DNA of 64,000 bases from assembly GCA_963556495.2 (NCBI GenBank), contig OY747702.1, positions 56,734,786-56,798,785 on the forward strand, in the 5' to 3' direction. The translations under genes were made by a program, and so were the position numbers. This DNA is from Valencia hispanica. Taxonomy: Eukaryota > Chordata > Actinopteri > Cyprinodontiformes > Valenciidae. Position 1 is the stretch's first letter, and the number at the start of each line of letters is the position of its first letter. Below are positions 10,946 through 20,706 of the stretch, piece after piece. Under the pieces are notes generated by a model, which saw only the letters and a program-made list of their open reading frames with translations, had not been told where the DNA came from and did not search any database.

Positions 10946-12339
10946 ACAAATGAATCGCGCATATGCGAAGCCGCGTCTGGCTGATTTTACACGCTAAATC
11001 AGGGCAGGATGTAAATGTAAAACATTCTTTGTCTAAAACAAACAATTCCGCACTAAAATGATTTTTATATTGATTTTCCCCACACAGCGTCCGTCACTTA
11101 CTCACCTCGTCCCCTGTGTGGTCACCTCTTAATGACAAACGTTAACAGTCATCGTGTCTCAGTCTTAACCCTGCTTTCCACCGGACACGTAAGAGGCGCG
11201 TAACATCTGCGAAGCGTAATACGCAGCTGATAAAGGAAATGGGAAAACTTCCACCGGGCGCGAAGCGAGAATCGGACGAGTCTCAGAAGCGTTGTGTCGC
11301 GGCCCTCTCCTAAATTTACACATCTCGTTTTTACGTTTCTAAAACTCATCAATCTTAGCAGCTTAGATCGGGCCAGACAGGAAATCAGGCATGGAAGAAA
11401 TGTGAAATAGCCGGAAATTTAAAAATAAAAGACGTGCAGATTTCCGTCTGCTTAACTACATCATCACCTGTGGGTCTAATTTGTTGTTTTTTATTTATCT
11501 TTATTTACTAGAATTTAATCCTTGAAGTCGAAAACACCCAGTTTATCTGATACCAGTGATAATTTTTACAAGGACAACATGAAAAAGGAGAAGACATGGA
11601 CAGAAACATCTGCAGTTTGGCGAGTGGAGGGTGAGTAAACTAGACTGTCAGAAATACAGAAAGGAGTGGAAATCGAACCCTGAATTCAGACGCAGGTTAA
11701 AGCCATTTATGGGATATGTTACATGGGCCTACTGCCTGTACTGTACGGTTTATTTTTATTTTGATCACAATTATTGATCTCAAAACATTTCACATCTCAA
11801 AAACATTTCAAAAGGCAAAATCTTATAACAGTTCCACCCCAACCACACTTCTTTCAATAGTAAAAAAAAAAATTCTGCAAAAATATCACACAGAAACATT
11901 ACACAAAAATATTACACGAATTACACAGATAAAGAGGCCTGCATCACCTTGAAAACGCTTTCAGGGAAGTCTAAAATTTTACATTATTTTCTGAGAGTTG
12001 TTGGTGACAGAGTTGAAACAACATATGTCATTTGCCAGACCTGTAACTAACTAATGAAGTTTACTCGTACCCCAAGGTAATGGCAATGCTATTCTGCAGT
12101 GTTTCTACAAATAAAAATAAAATTTTCGATTGTTTTGTGGTTTTGTTTAGGATTGCTGCACCAAAAAAAAAAACCCACCTGCTTAGACTTGAAGGGATTG
12201 GGAATGATTTGTATTAGGATGAGATGGAATTTAATTTTTTCTTTTCTTTTTTTATTAGTTTTTCGAGGATTTTCTTTCAACGGGAATGGTATGGAAAAGG
12301 TATGTGTGTCATCCTCTAGTCTCCTCATTGCCAGATTAG
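10946..12339. other. No gene seen; possible MITE end near 11,160-11,300
   Basis: Within 11,160-11,300 the phrases CTTTCCACCGGACACGTAAG and CTTCCACCGGGCGCGAAGCG repeat a TTTCCACCGGRCGCG-like motif typical of a fish hAT family, but a full element cannot be delimited. The rest is AT-rich. A GGAAAAG/GTATGTG donor-like site near 12,300 is unsupported. Confidence 0.3.
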
Positions 12340-12584
12340 CCCTCATGTTGGGTCCATTTTTTGTTAAGCATTTTTGTGTTCCTGGTCAGAAATGACTGTT
12401 CTACTAAGACTCACCGTAAAAAACTATAAACCATAAATGTATTTTATACAGTCACAAAAAATAACACCTGTTGTGTTCCCAGTCAAAAGTGACCATGAAT
12501 ATTTTAATTGTCTACAAAGTAAATTAGCCCAAAACATCACTTGACATTTTCTCAATATTTCAAGATAAATATCTTCATACATTA

Positions 12585-12782
12585 ACAAACAACTAACAAT
12601 AACATAACAAAAAGAATAACAACCAGTCCATCAGATGTTTTATACACACGCTTTCCTTGGTTCTTTTCAGGAACATCGTCTGCAGGTTTCCCATTATGGG
12701 CCTGGATTTTCCAGGCAGAACTTTGCCTGCCATCACATGTTATCCATATATTAATGCCATATTTAGATGGCCTACTTGGCAT
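12585..12782 (-). pseudogene. piggyBac-family transposase fragment
   Basis: The minus strand reads MPSRPSKYGINIWITCDGRQ followed by AWKIQAHNGKPADDVPEKNQ and GKRV. This is the conserved core of piggyBac-like (PGBD-type) transposases, where the phrase M-P-x-K-P-x-K-Y-G-I-K-x-W is highly characteristic. The homology stops after about 55 codons; the following residues are hydrophobic noise. Sequence to the left (12,340-12,500) has GGTCAGAAATGAC and GTCAAAAGTGACC, which could belong to the same element's end. A relic of a cut-and-paste transposon. Confidence 0.7.
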
Positions 12783-12786
12783 ATTC

Positions 12787-13022
12787 TACTTATTATTTTC
12801 ATTTGCAATCGATATGACCATTGAGGTTACCAGGAATAATTAGGATCATTATTGAGTAATTTTCATGACTTTCGCACACAAAATGCTAGCTGTTAGCATT
12901 CACTTACATTGTTTATGCTAAGCTAAAGCAAAATGACAGCTGCCAGAATGACTTGGCAATTATCTAACTCTGGGGAATATGGCAATAGACTAAATTTCAC
13001 TTAGGGGTGCAATATCCCTTTA
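12787..13022. mobile_element. Half copy of the TTAA-type element seen at 38 kb
   Basis: From TTATTATTTTCATTTGCAAT to ATATCCCTTTAA this stretch runs collinear with 38,531-38,797, including AATAATTAGGATC, GCACACAAAATGC and TTACATTGTTTATGCTA. It ends in the same terminal block (ATCCCTTTAA). Only the right half is present; the left half is replaced by the piggyBac fragment, which may mark an insertion or deletion boundary at about 12,785. Confidence 0.75.
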
Positions 13023-13024
13023 AG

Positions 13025-14345
13025 CCTAAGGCTACAACAGCAAGGCTACTTGCTGGGTAAACTTACTGCTATTTGAGTCAAGTTTTAGCATCTTCAGACA
13101 CTTGCTACCTACTTACATACTTTCTGAATTTCTAATCTGAATTAAATAAAAAAGTGCTAGAGGCTCCTTGTATTATTATGACATTGTTTGTTCTTATCTC
13201 CATGTTGTTTATACCAGTCTGTATTCTTGAAACTCTAATTGTCTACTCTCCTTGAGGGTGAAAAGGTTTGTCAGACTTGTAAGGCTCTTGTTCAGGGCAA
13301 AGTGACTCATTGCTCTGTGTCAACAACTATGTTGATGTATTCTGAGATCCAACAATGCTAATGGCTCGGTTATCAACTCTGCTGATGACATGATATCATA
13401 TTTGTTCAGTACTTGGATGAGTTACCGCTCGTAATTCACAAGCTTCTCTCAGCTCATTGGTTTAAATCTAATGAGGCTGAGCTGTGCACAATTTATTTTG
13501 CTCAAAGTGAGAGACAGATATAATATTTAATAAATGAAACTTGGTAACATGATAGAAATGTGTTGAAAAAAATAAATAAGTCAAATAAGGAGCTATTTTT
13601 TTCCCATTTCTAGTATTATTTATTCCTGGGGGGGGTTACATTATGCATCAAAGAACGATAACTGAAGTAAGTACGAGGCACATTTAAAATTGATATGTTA
13701 TACACTTCTGTATGTTCAAAGCAAATCAAGATTTTCTCTTTGAAAAAATGCAAATTAAGATTCATAAGAAAATCAAAAATGTGTGAACTTCTATATGGGA
13801 CATTATGTGTAGAAGTCCTGATAATTTAATGTATTTATTCATTGGTGGTATGATACTTATGAGGCAAGAAGCAATGATTTTTTGTATGAGCTTGAATAGA
13901 GGGAGGTGGACTACACAACATGATAGGTGGTTTTGAAATAGTAACCTGTTAAAACCAGTCCGTACTTCATCTAAGTCTTCATCAGCCAGTCTGGGTTGCA
14001 CCTGATGGTAGTCTTTATGTGGCTTGCATGGCAGCTTAAATACACCTTGCAACATTTATATTGCAAAAGAGGAGCTAGGAGCTCATGGGACTGTGCAGAA
14101 GATAGAATTTGGCTGTATTTAAAACACTGCAATAGTTGTCCAAAAACATGTTTTTGGCTCAGTTTCAAAGTAATTTTTGAGCATAATCAGTAATAATTAT
14201 AATAAGATTGAAAAGTCTGTTTCATTACTTCAGTGCCTGGTGGATCTAATAAGCATCATAGCAAAATTTAAACTAATGGGAGATGCAATGTGTAAATTGA
14301 TCATTTCTGATGAATATAACATCCGATTGACAACAAAAAAGACAG
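13025..14345. other. No feature seen
   Basis: AT-rich DNA with a short G-run at 13,628-13,636. No transposon ends or meaningful frames. Confidence 0.45.
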
Positions 14346-14541
14346 CAGGAGGCGTTGTGTGGGATAGTAGTTAGTGCGGGCACCCCATGTACGGAGGCCT
14401 CGGTCCTCGACGCGGTCATCCCGGGTTCGAGTCCCGTCCCGGTGGACCTTTACCGCATGTCATCCCCCACTTCACCCCCTTCTATGTACTGTCCACTTTC
14501 ATTAATAAAGGCCACTGTGGCCACAAAATCTTTAAAAAAAC
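14346..14541 (+). mobile_element. tRNA-derived SINE
   Basis: The head resembles a tRNA: a degenerate A-box region at about 14,357-14,380 and a perfect B box (GGTTCGAGTCC) at 14,424-14,434. The body ends in AATAAAGGCCACTGTGGCCA and an A-rich tail. A second copy with the same body and tail lies on the minus strand at 35,515-35,668. AGACAGCAG on the left and ACACCAGCAG on the right may be a decayed target duplication. Non-autonomous, transcribed by RNA polymerase III in active relatives; it relies on a partner LINE. Confidence 0.8.
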
Positions 14542-15317
14542 ACCAGCAGTGAAATGTTTTGTACAACTGGATAAAGTATGTGTTCACCTAAAAATATAGA
14601 GCTGACACAGCATTATTTGAGAAAACTAGTAAACATTTCCAAGCAATGACAACTTTCAATAAACCCAGGAATGACACTTTTTGGACTACTTTCAAAAATC
14701 TTGTTTTGTTTAATGCTTCATATGATAAACACAGTAGGTTCTGGTTCCCTTTGCTGCTATATCCAGCCTGTATTAATATGACAGGGGTTTCAGGAGAAAC
14801 TCTTATCAGCTCTTCGTTATGTATTATATGATCCGACAATTTGAGACCCATAGTTATAAAATTACAAAGATCCAAAAGGAAGCCTTTATTCCTTTATAAT
14901 GCTCTCATGCTTATCTCTGAGTGTGCCAACAGATCGGGTCTCCAGCTGTCTGATTCACCATTTTCAATTCACCCACTGTGATAAATGGAGATACAAGGAA
15001 AGCTATTCAGCTCCAACTATATGTGTCACAATGTCAAGACTCCGAGTGTTGGTGACAGGATAGGAAGAGTCCTTGAATTGGACCCATTTGTATCACAATA
15101 ACATCCAGTACAGCGTGAAATAACAAAACCGATATGTCAACAAGAAGAGCGCAGATGATGAGGAAAATCAGATCAGTGTACAGAGTCAAAAGCTACAGTA
15201 ACAGTTTCTCTGTTTCTACAACAAATCGACTCACTCCTGCTGTTCTGTTTCCTTCTCCATTGCTTCCCTTTCGAAAGGCTCAGCTTCCAAATACAAACTG
15301 ACCTTTTATTTTTTTAG
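14542..15317. other. No feature seen
   Basis: Nothing recognised. Overlapping short frames at 14,588-14,875 on both strands lack any coding context. Confidence 0.4.
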
Positions 15318-15692
15318 GGTTTTATGTGACAGACCAAGAAAATGCAGTGCATGACTGGGAAGTAGAACAAAAGTGATGTGCAGTTATAATCCCTTCTAAA
15401 GTTAGAATAGAATATAATAATTCTTTATAGAAGCATTTAGGATCACACAAGAAAGGTAGAAAAAGTATAAAAGCAGAATTAAGAATAATAATATATGTAC
15501 ATTAAGAACACAATTACAAAAACCAAAGTACTGTGCAGTTATTTGAATATTATTACACACAAAGTTATCACATCCAGCTGCGTGTAATATAATCTCTGTA
15601 TAAATACAGCTATTCTGTTTCTGACCTCAGAGTTTGGTTAGAGAACATCAGAGAACAACCAGCAACATGAACACCCAGGAACACAGCAGACA
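15318..15692 (+). mobile_element. Tc1/mariner family A, left part (interrupted)
   Basis: Starts with the family terminus AGGGTTTTATGTGACAGACC. After a Rex1 scrap, it resumes with the leader TACAGCTATTCTGTTTCTG and then AGAACATCAGAGAACAACCA and ATGAACACCCAGGAACACAG, the start of the family-A transposase, seen equally at 44.94 and 61.65 kb. The frame is broken by an L2 insertion after GCAGACAG. It continues at 17,152. Confidence 0.75.
15388..15531 (-). mobile_element. Rex1 3' fragment with 11-bp target duplication
   Basis: A 144-bp segment is bracketed by TGTGCAGTTAT at 15,377-15,387 and again at 15,532-15,542. Its reverse complement (GTACTTTGG..., CTTAATGTACAT..., ending TTATATTCTATTCTAAC) aligns with the 3' untranslated end and (TTCTA)n tail of the Rex1 copy at 43.8-44.0 kb. 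It is a severely 5'-truncated retroposition into the Tc1 element. Confidence 0.75.
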
Positions 15693-15910
15693 GCAATTCT
15701 CCTTACATATAAAGACTTTAATAATCAGCTCTATCATCCATTAGAGATCTGATTGATCCAGATGTAACAGAGCACTTTGCTCTCAGACCTCAGGTTTACT
15801 GGTGGTACCTAGAAGTTCTGCAAGTAGAATGGGAGGCAGATATTTTAGTTATCAGGCTCCTCTCCTGTGGAACCAGCTCCCAGTTTTATTCCGTGAGGCA
15901 GACACTCTGT
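15693..15910 (+). mobile_element. L2-A LINE, part 1 (reverse-transcriptase C-terminus)
   Basis: Closely parallels 57,540-57,745 of the large L2: AATAATCAGCTCTATCATCC, AGAGATCTGATTG, GTAGAATGGGAGGCAGAT, AGTTATCAGGCTCCTCTCCT, GTGAGGCAGACACTCTGT. It breaks at CTGTCTAC, where L2-B is inserted, and resumes at 16,799 (TTTTAAGATTACACTTAAAA). Confidence 0.85.
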
Positions 15911-16798
15911 CTACCTGTCTACAGCACACAGCTTCAGTTAATACAGCTAGAAACTACTGATCAGGCACACAATCTAGGTATAGTAATGGACTCAGACCTG
16001 AACCTCCAGGGTCTCATAAAGGCTATAACAAGATCAGTGTTCTATCACCTGAAGAACATTTCTAGAATTAAAGGACTGATCTTGCAACAGGACCTGGAAA
16101 AACTCATCTATGTGTTTATCTTTAGTCGGATTGATTACTGCAACAGTGTCTTCACAGGTCTGCCTAAAAAGTCAATCAGACAGCTGCAGCTGATCCAGAA
16201 CGCTGCTGCTCGTGTTCCTCACTAGAACCAGGAAAGTAGAGCACATCACCCCAGTTCTAAAGTCCTTACACTGGCTCCCTGTAGCTCAGAGAATATACTT
16301 CTAAATAATTGTACTAGTTTATAAATCATTGAATGACTTAGCACCAAAGTATATTGAAGATCTGCTGTTACTATACCAACTCCCCAGAACACTCAGGTCC
16401 TCTAATTCCAGTCTACTCAACATCCCTAGAATCAGAACCAAACATGGAGAAGCAGCTTTCAGTTTCTATGCTCCTCTAATCTGGAACAAACTTCCAGAAA
16501 ACTGCAAAGCTGCTGAAACACAGAGTTCTTTTAAATGACAACTAAAAACTTATCTGTTTAGAGCTGCCTTTGAGTAATGCTTTCATGTATCATTTTTTGT
16601 ATGTGCTTCCTGCTGTTTTTACATTATATGCTGTGTAATGCCTTGATGTATCTGTGTATGCTTCTTGCTTTATTGCTGTTTTTACTTTATATGCTGTGTC
16701 TGACTGCTATTTTTATTTTACCTCTTAATCATGTAAAGCACCTTGAATTACCTTGTTGTTGAAAGTGTTGCTACACAAATAAAATATCCTTGCCTTAC
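15911..16798 (+). mobile_element. L2-B LINE 3' end, inserted into L2-A
   Basis: Encodes the C-terminal part of an L2-clade reverse transcriptase: NLGIVMDSDLNLQGLIKAIT, FYHLKNISRIKG, FSRIDYCNSVFTGLPKKSIR, QLQLIQNAAARV, then after a frameshift NDLAPKYIEDLLLLYQL and APLIWNKLPENCKAAETQSS. Three breaks (near 16,223, 16,300 and 16,538). The 3' end, AGCACCTTGAATTACCTTG...ACACAAATAAA, differs from L2-A and reappears on the minus strand at 58.96-59.28 kb. Confidence 0.83.
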
Positions 16799-17151
16799 TT
16801 TTAAGATTACACTTAAAACTTTTCTTTTTGATAAAGCTGATAGTTAGACTGTCATAGATTACCCTGAGCTATCTCTGTAGTTATGCTGCTATAGCCTTAG
16901 ACTGCTGGAGGGCACACTGACCATTTCTCATTTTGCTACTTTCTCCTGCTGCTATCCAATTTTGCTTAATTTTGTCTTCTATTTTAGCTTATAACTTTAT
17001 ATTCTCTCTTTGGTTTAGTCTGGTTTAGCTGTGACACCTTTCTGGAGGGGGTATCGACTGAGCTACTGCTACCATTTGTTTTTGTAAACTGCTTTGAGAT
17101 GACATCTTTTTGAATTTCTGTGCTATATAAATAAACTGAACTGAACTGAAC
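16799..17151 (+). mobile_element. L2-A LINE, part 2 (3' end)
   Basis: Continues part 1: TTTTTGATAAAGCTGATAGT, TATCTCTGTAGTTATGCTGC, AGACTGCTGGAGGGCACACT, then the terminal TTTGAGATGACATCTTTTTG and CTATATAAATAAACTGAACT with a short (GAACT)n tail. It ends at ACTGACAG, which repeats the GACAG at the left boundary and is probably the target duplication in the Tc1 host. Confidence 0.83.
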
Positions 17152-17410
17152 TGACAGATCAGATAGGAGATTTTGGAGAACCTTAAACCAGGGTTAGGTT
17201 CTACAACAGCATTCTAAGCTTTGACTATCTACCAGAGCTCTGTTTAATCCATAATTTAAACATGGAGAGAGGATGGACCACCTGCAGACATACCAAGACA
17301 TGGAAGTCCACCTAGAGTTAGAGGAGAGCATTAATCAGAGAAGCATCATAGAATGTGGGGAGAAAACTAACCCCTAAAGCACCACACTCACACTGTAACT
17401 TTATCATGAC
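17152..17410 (+). mobile_element. Tc1/mariner family A, right part of the interrupted copy
   Basis: Resumes the family-A transposase: AACCAGGGTTAGGTTCTACA, CATGGAGAGAGGATGGACCA, CTACCAAGACATGGAAGTC (versions of the PRHGRPP region of Tc1), AGCATTAATCAGAGAAGCA. Homology fades by about 17,410, so the catalytic region is missing. Confidence 0.75.
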
Positions 17411-17589
17411 ACAACACAAAAATATTTAAAGGTATCATATGGTAATGACATTTTTAAGGAGCTGCATAACTATTATTCCGAATGAAAACCCGTCACTGTT
17501 ATTTAGACTAGAAGGCCCTTCATGATGTCTGGCCATATTTAGATCCAGAACACTTGTGTACAGAAGATGGTGGTAGTCATGGCTGGAGG
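17411..17589. other. No feature seen
   Basis: AT-rich joint between the Tc1 relic and the RTE element. Confidence 0.4.
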
Positions 17590-18174
17590 AGAATCTAAGT
17601 CACTGCTCCATATAAAACCAGGATCCTCGGTTACAGAACCTGGCTCCCAGGACATGGAATGTCACCTCTCTGGTGGGGAAGGAGCCTGAGCTGTTGTGCG
17701 AGACTGGGACCGCATAAGGGTGTCCATGAGGCTGGACATCATTGGACTCACCTTGACGCATGGCTCTGGAACCAGTCACCTCAAGACGGGTTTGACACCT
17801 CTGGAATTGCTCCCACTAAAAGGCATTAAGCAGGAGTGTGCACTCTTGTAGTTACCCCATCTTGGAGCCTGTACCCTGTTGAACAAGAGGGTAGCCTCCC
17901 TCCGCCTACGGGTGGGGGGACGAGTCCTGACTGTTGTTTGCACTTATGCGCCAAACGGCAGATCAGATTACCCACCCCTTTTGGAGTCATTGTAGGGGGT
18001 GTTGGAGAGTGCTCTTTCCAGGAACTCCATTGTTCTGCTGGGGGACTTCAGCGCTCACTTAGGCAATGACAGTGAGATCTGGAGAGGTGTGGTTGGGAGA
18101 AATGCCCCCCTCGGTCTGAACCCAAGCGGTGTTCTGTTATTGGACTTCTGTGGACTTCTGTGGATTGTCCATAA
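17590..18174 (+). mobile_element. Rex3/RTE-clade LINE, endonuclease region
   Basis: The plus strand encodes, with frameshifts, an RTE-type apurinic endonuclease: SMRLDIIGLTLTHGSG, LTVVCTYAPNGRSDYPPLLE, then [20 protein letters not shown] and GVVGRN...[18 protein letters not shown] is the catalytic GDFN-like box. The reverse transcriptase is missing here; a 3' half from the same clade lies at 25.56-26.48 kb, though not necessarily from the same copy. Confidence 0.8.
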
Positions 18175-18508
18175 ATGGTAAATGGCCTGCATTTGTATAG
18201 AGCTTTTTCAGTCAGAGGACCACAAAGCGCTTTACACTACATTCCGTCATTAACCCATTCATGCACACATTCACACACTGATGGTGGCAAGCTACTACAT
18301 TGTAGCCACAGCTGCCCTGCACACTGACAGAGGCGAGGCTGCCGGACACAGGCGCCACCGGGTCCTCTGACCACCACCAGCAGGCAACGGGGTTAAGTGT
18401 CTTGTCCAAGGACACAACGACCGAGATGAACAGAGCGGGGATTCAAACCAGCAACCCACCGATTACGGGACAATTTCCTACCACCTGAGCCACAGTCATC
18501 CCTGTCGT
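18175..18508. repeat. Interspersed fish repeat of the 'TAAATGGTAAATGG' type
   Basis: Begins with TAAATGGTAAATGGCCTGC and continues CATTTGTATAGAGCTTTTTC, AAAGCGCTTTACACTAC, CATTCATGCACACATTCACA, GTTAAGTGTCTTGTCCAAGG and ends in ACCTGAGCCACAGTCATCCC. I recognise this string as a widespread fish repeat but cannot state its class. It starts exactly where the RTE homology stops. Confidence 0.6.
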
Positions 18509-18649
18509 AATGATGATTTTAATAATGACGTTTTATTGATTTACACCTCAATTGCGTGTTACTCTTAAAAAAATCACAATATCATGTTGTAAATTATTTC
18601 CCCCTATAATTCTGTAAGATTTAATTAATCTGCATTAATCTGCATTAAT

Positions 18650-19186
18650 AATGCACGGACTCTGTTTGGAACTGTGGAAAGACTAACTAATCTTGCAGTT
18701 ACAGTAGCCCCGAAACTAAATTTTACCAGGGCCTGCAAAGAATTTGCCCGCTTAAACCTAAAAAAAACCTTTAAAAAAATAATTAACCAATTAAGTTCCT
18801 CCTCCTGCTGTCTTGATATCCTACCCACAGTTTTCCTTAAGAAAGTTCTATCATTGGGTCTGATCTGATTCAAATAGTGAATTCGTCGCTCCTGTCAGGT
18901 GTCTTTCCCAAGCCATTAAAACAACAGTTGTTAAACCACTGCTAATGAAGAATAACTTGGGTAACATGCTAATGCAGAACTACAGGCCAATCTTCGTCCA
19001 ATCCTCAGTAAGATTACTGAAAAAGATATGTTTCAGCAGTTAAATAGCTTCCTAACAATGAGCAACTGTTTTGATGTTTTTCAGGCTGGTTTCCGTGCTC
19101 ACCACAGCACATAGACTGCCCTCGTCAAAGTTTTCAATTAAGTTTTAATAAATACAGACTGTGGTAGAACCACAGTGCTGGTACTT
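18650..19186 (+). mobile_element. L2 LINE, 5' part, interrupted by Rex1
   Basis: Decayed frames match the linker and fingers of an L2 reverse transcriptase: TLFGTVERLTN, then [39 protein letters not shown] (GCTGGTTTCCGTGCTCACCA) and TTVLVLF. It stops one residue before the expected LDLS motif, which is found at 23,576. The outermost layer of the nest. Confidence 0.75.
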
Positions 19187-19356
19187 TTCAAATTCAATTC
19201 AATTCAAATTCCATTCAAATTCAATTCAATTCAAATTCCATTCAAATTCATATCAAATTCAATTCAAATTCAATTCAAATTCAATTCAAATTCAATTCAA
19301 ATTCAATTTAAATTCAATTCAAATTCAATTCAAATTCAATTCAAATTCAATTCAAA
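19187..19356. repeat. Minisatellite from Rex1 3' tail, ~11-bp period
   Basis: About 170 bp of AATTCAATTCA-like units. It sits at the 3' terminus of the minus-strand Rex1 copy and probably grew from its simple tail. The open frames across it (repeated F-K-F-N-S-I-Q) are artefacts of the period. Confidence 0.85.
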
Positions 19357-20235
19357 AATACTTTATTTATCCCAGAGGGAAATTAATTGTTGTTGTAGCT
19401 CATAAAATTAATACTTTAAGGAGTTGTCGTAGATCATGATGGCTGTGGGCAGGAAAGATTTCCTGTAGCGGTCTGTGTTGCAGCGAAACTGAAGAAGCCT
19501 CTGACTGAAGACACTGTTGCAGGACAGTCTCAAGAAGAGGATGCTCAGGGTTGTCCATAATCTTTTGATTTTATGAAGAATCCTTCTTTGCATCATCATC
19601 TCCAGATGTTCCACAGTTGTCCTCAGAACAGAACCAGCCTTCTTTATCAGGTTGTTTAGCCTTTTTAAGTCCCTGGCTCTGATGCTGCTACCCCAACAGA
19701 TGATGGCTGAAGAGATTACACTCTCCAAAACAGACTTGTAGAAGATTTGCAGCATCTTGCTGCAAATCTTGAAGGACCTAAGCTTCCTCAAGAAGTACAG
19801 TCTGCTCTGTCTCTTCTTGTAGACTGCTTCACTGTTACCCCTCCAGTCCAGTCTGTTGTCAAGGTGAACTCTGAGGTATTTATACTCCTTAACCACCTCT
19901 ACTTCTTCTCCCATGATGGAAACAGTGTTTGACTTATCCCTGTTTTTTCTGAAGTTTACAATCAACTCCTTTGTTTTGTTCACATTCAAGGTAAGACGAT
20001 TGTTTCCACACCATGTCACAAAGCGGTCAGCCAGCTGTCTGTATTCAGCTTCTTGTCCATCTCTGATACACCCCACAATTGCAGAGTCATCTGAGTATTT
20101 CTGCAGACGACAGGTCTCTGATTTGTACTGGAAGTCTGAGGTGTACAGAGTGAAAAGGAATGGTGAGAGTACGGTCCCCGGTGGTGCTCCTGTGCTGCTG
20201 ACCACCTGGTTTGAGACACAATCCTTCAGTCTCAC
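19357..20235 (-). mobile_element. Rex1 LINE, 3' half (reverse transcriptase C-terminus)
   Basis: A 275-codon open frame (19,408-20,235) starts mid-protein with RLKDCVSNQVVSSTGAPPGT, continues VLSPFLFTLYTSDF and YSDDSAIVGCI (the catalytic DD, with Y-S-D-D in place of F/Y-A-D-D), WCGNNRLTLNVNKTKELIV, YKYLRVHLDNRLDWRGN and RQSRLYFLRKLRSF, the region used by Rex1 PCR primers. It ends with the QFRCNTDRYRKSFLPTA tail. The upstream half is at 21,573-23,575; an LTR element separates them at the codon before RLKDC. Long for a relic frame, so this copy is relatively young. Confidence 0.88.
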
Positions 20236-20686
20236 TGTTGTGGGAATATTCCTATGTAATTAAGATTTAAGTACATATTCTCTGTCTAGTGAATGTATCT
20301 AGGGCAAGATGACAAAGTTAGGGGAAGCAAGATTATGTTCCTGATAGAGATGTGTCAAACCACCAGAGAGACAGACGCCAGGGCAGCAAGATAACTACGG
20401 AGCAGGCTGAGCTGGGATGTGCTGGTTCATGCCATACTATCAGACTGGCACGAACCAGTTCTCCAGAAGCTGGACATGAAGATTGGAGAAGACGTGCTGC
20501 AGAGATAAACAGTGATTGCTGAATACTATTTAAACTGTTAGTCAGAAAGGTCGGGTAGGGCGATGCAAGAGTAGTTTCTGCCCCCTCCATGTTCTGGCCA
20601 GAAATGTTTGTATTAAATACTTAAACGCCTTCTGGGATTCAGTTTCCTTTTATTATGGAAACCCTGGAGTATTTTCTTCCATTACA
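20236..20686 (+). repeat. Long terminal repeat (451 bp)
   Basis: Bounded by TG and CA, with an ATTAAA polyadenylation-like signal at 20,612-20,617 about 70 bp before its end, and followed at a 2-bp distance by a primer-binding site. The other LTR is nearly all lost (only about 12 terminal bases retained at 21,561-21,572). Confidence 0.68.
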
Positions 20687-20688
20687 AT

Positions 20689-20706
20689 TGGCGCTCAACG
20701 TAGCCT
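20689..20706 (+). promoter_or_regulatory. tRNA primer-binding site
   Basis: TGGCGCTCAACGTAG matches 12 of the first 13 positions of the site complementary to the 3' end of tRNA-Lys(1,2) (TGGCGCCCAACGT). Its position 2 bp after the LTR end is canonical. Confidence 0.65.

Noticed and set aside
14346..14445. Functional tRNA gene
   Set aside because: Good B box but no cloverleaf-forming acceptor stem and a SINE body and tail follow; a second copy confirms a SINE.
19161..19439. Open frames with repeated F-K-F-N-S-I-Q
   Set aside because: Product of an 11-bp minisatellite read in several frames; no gene.
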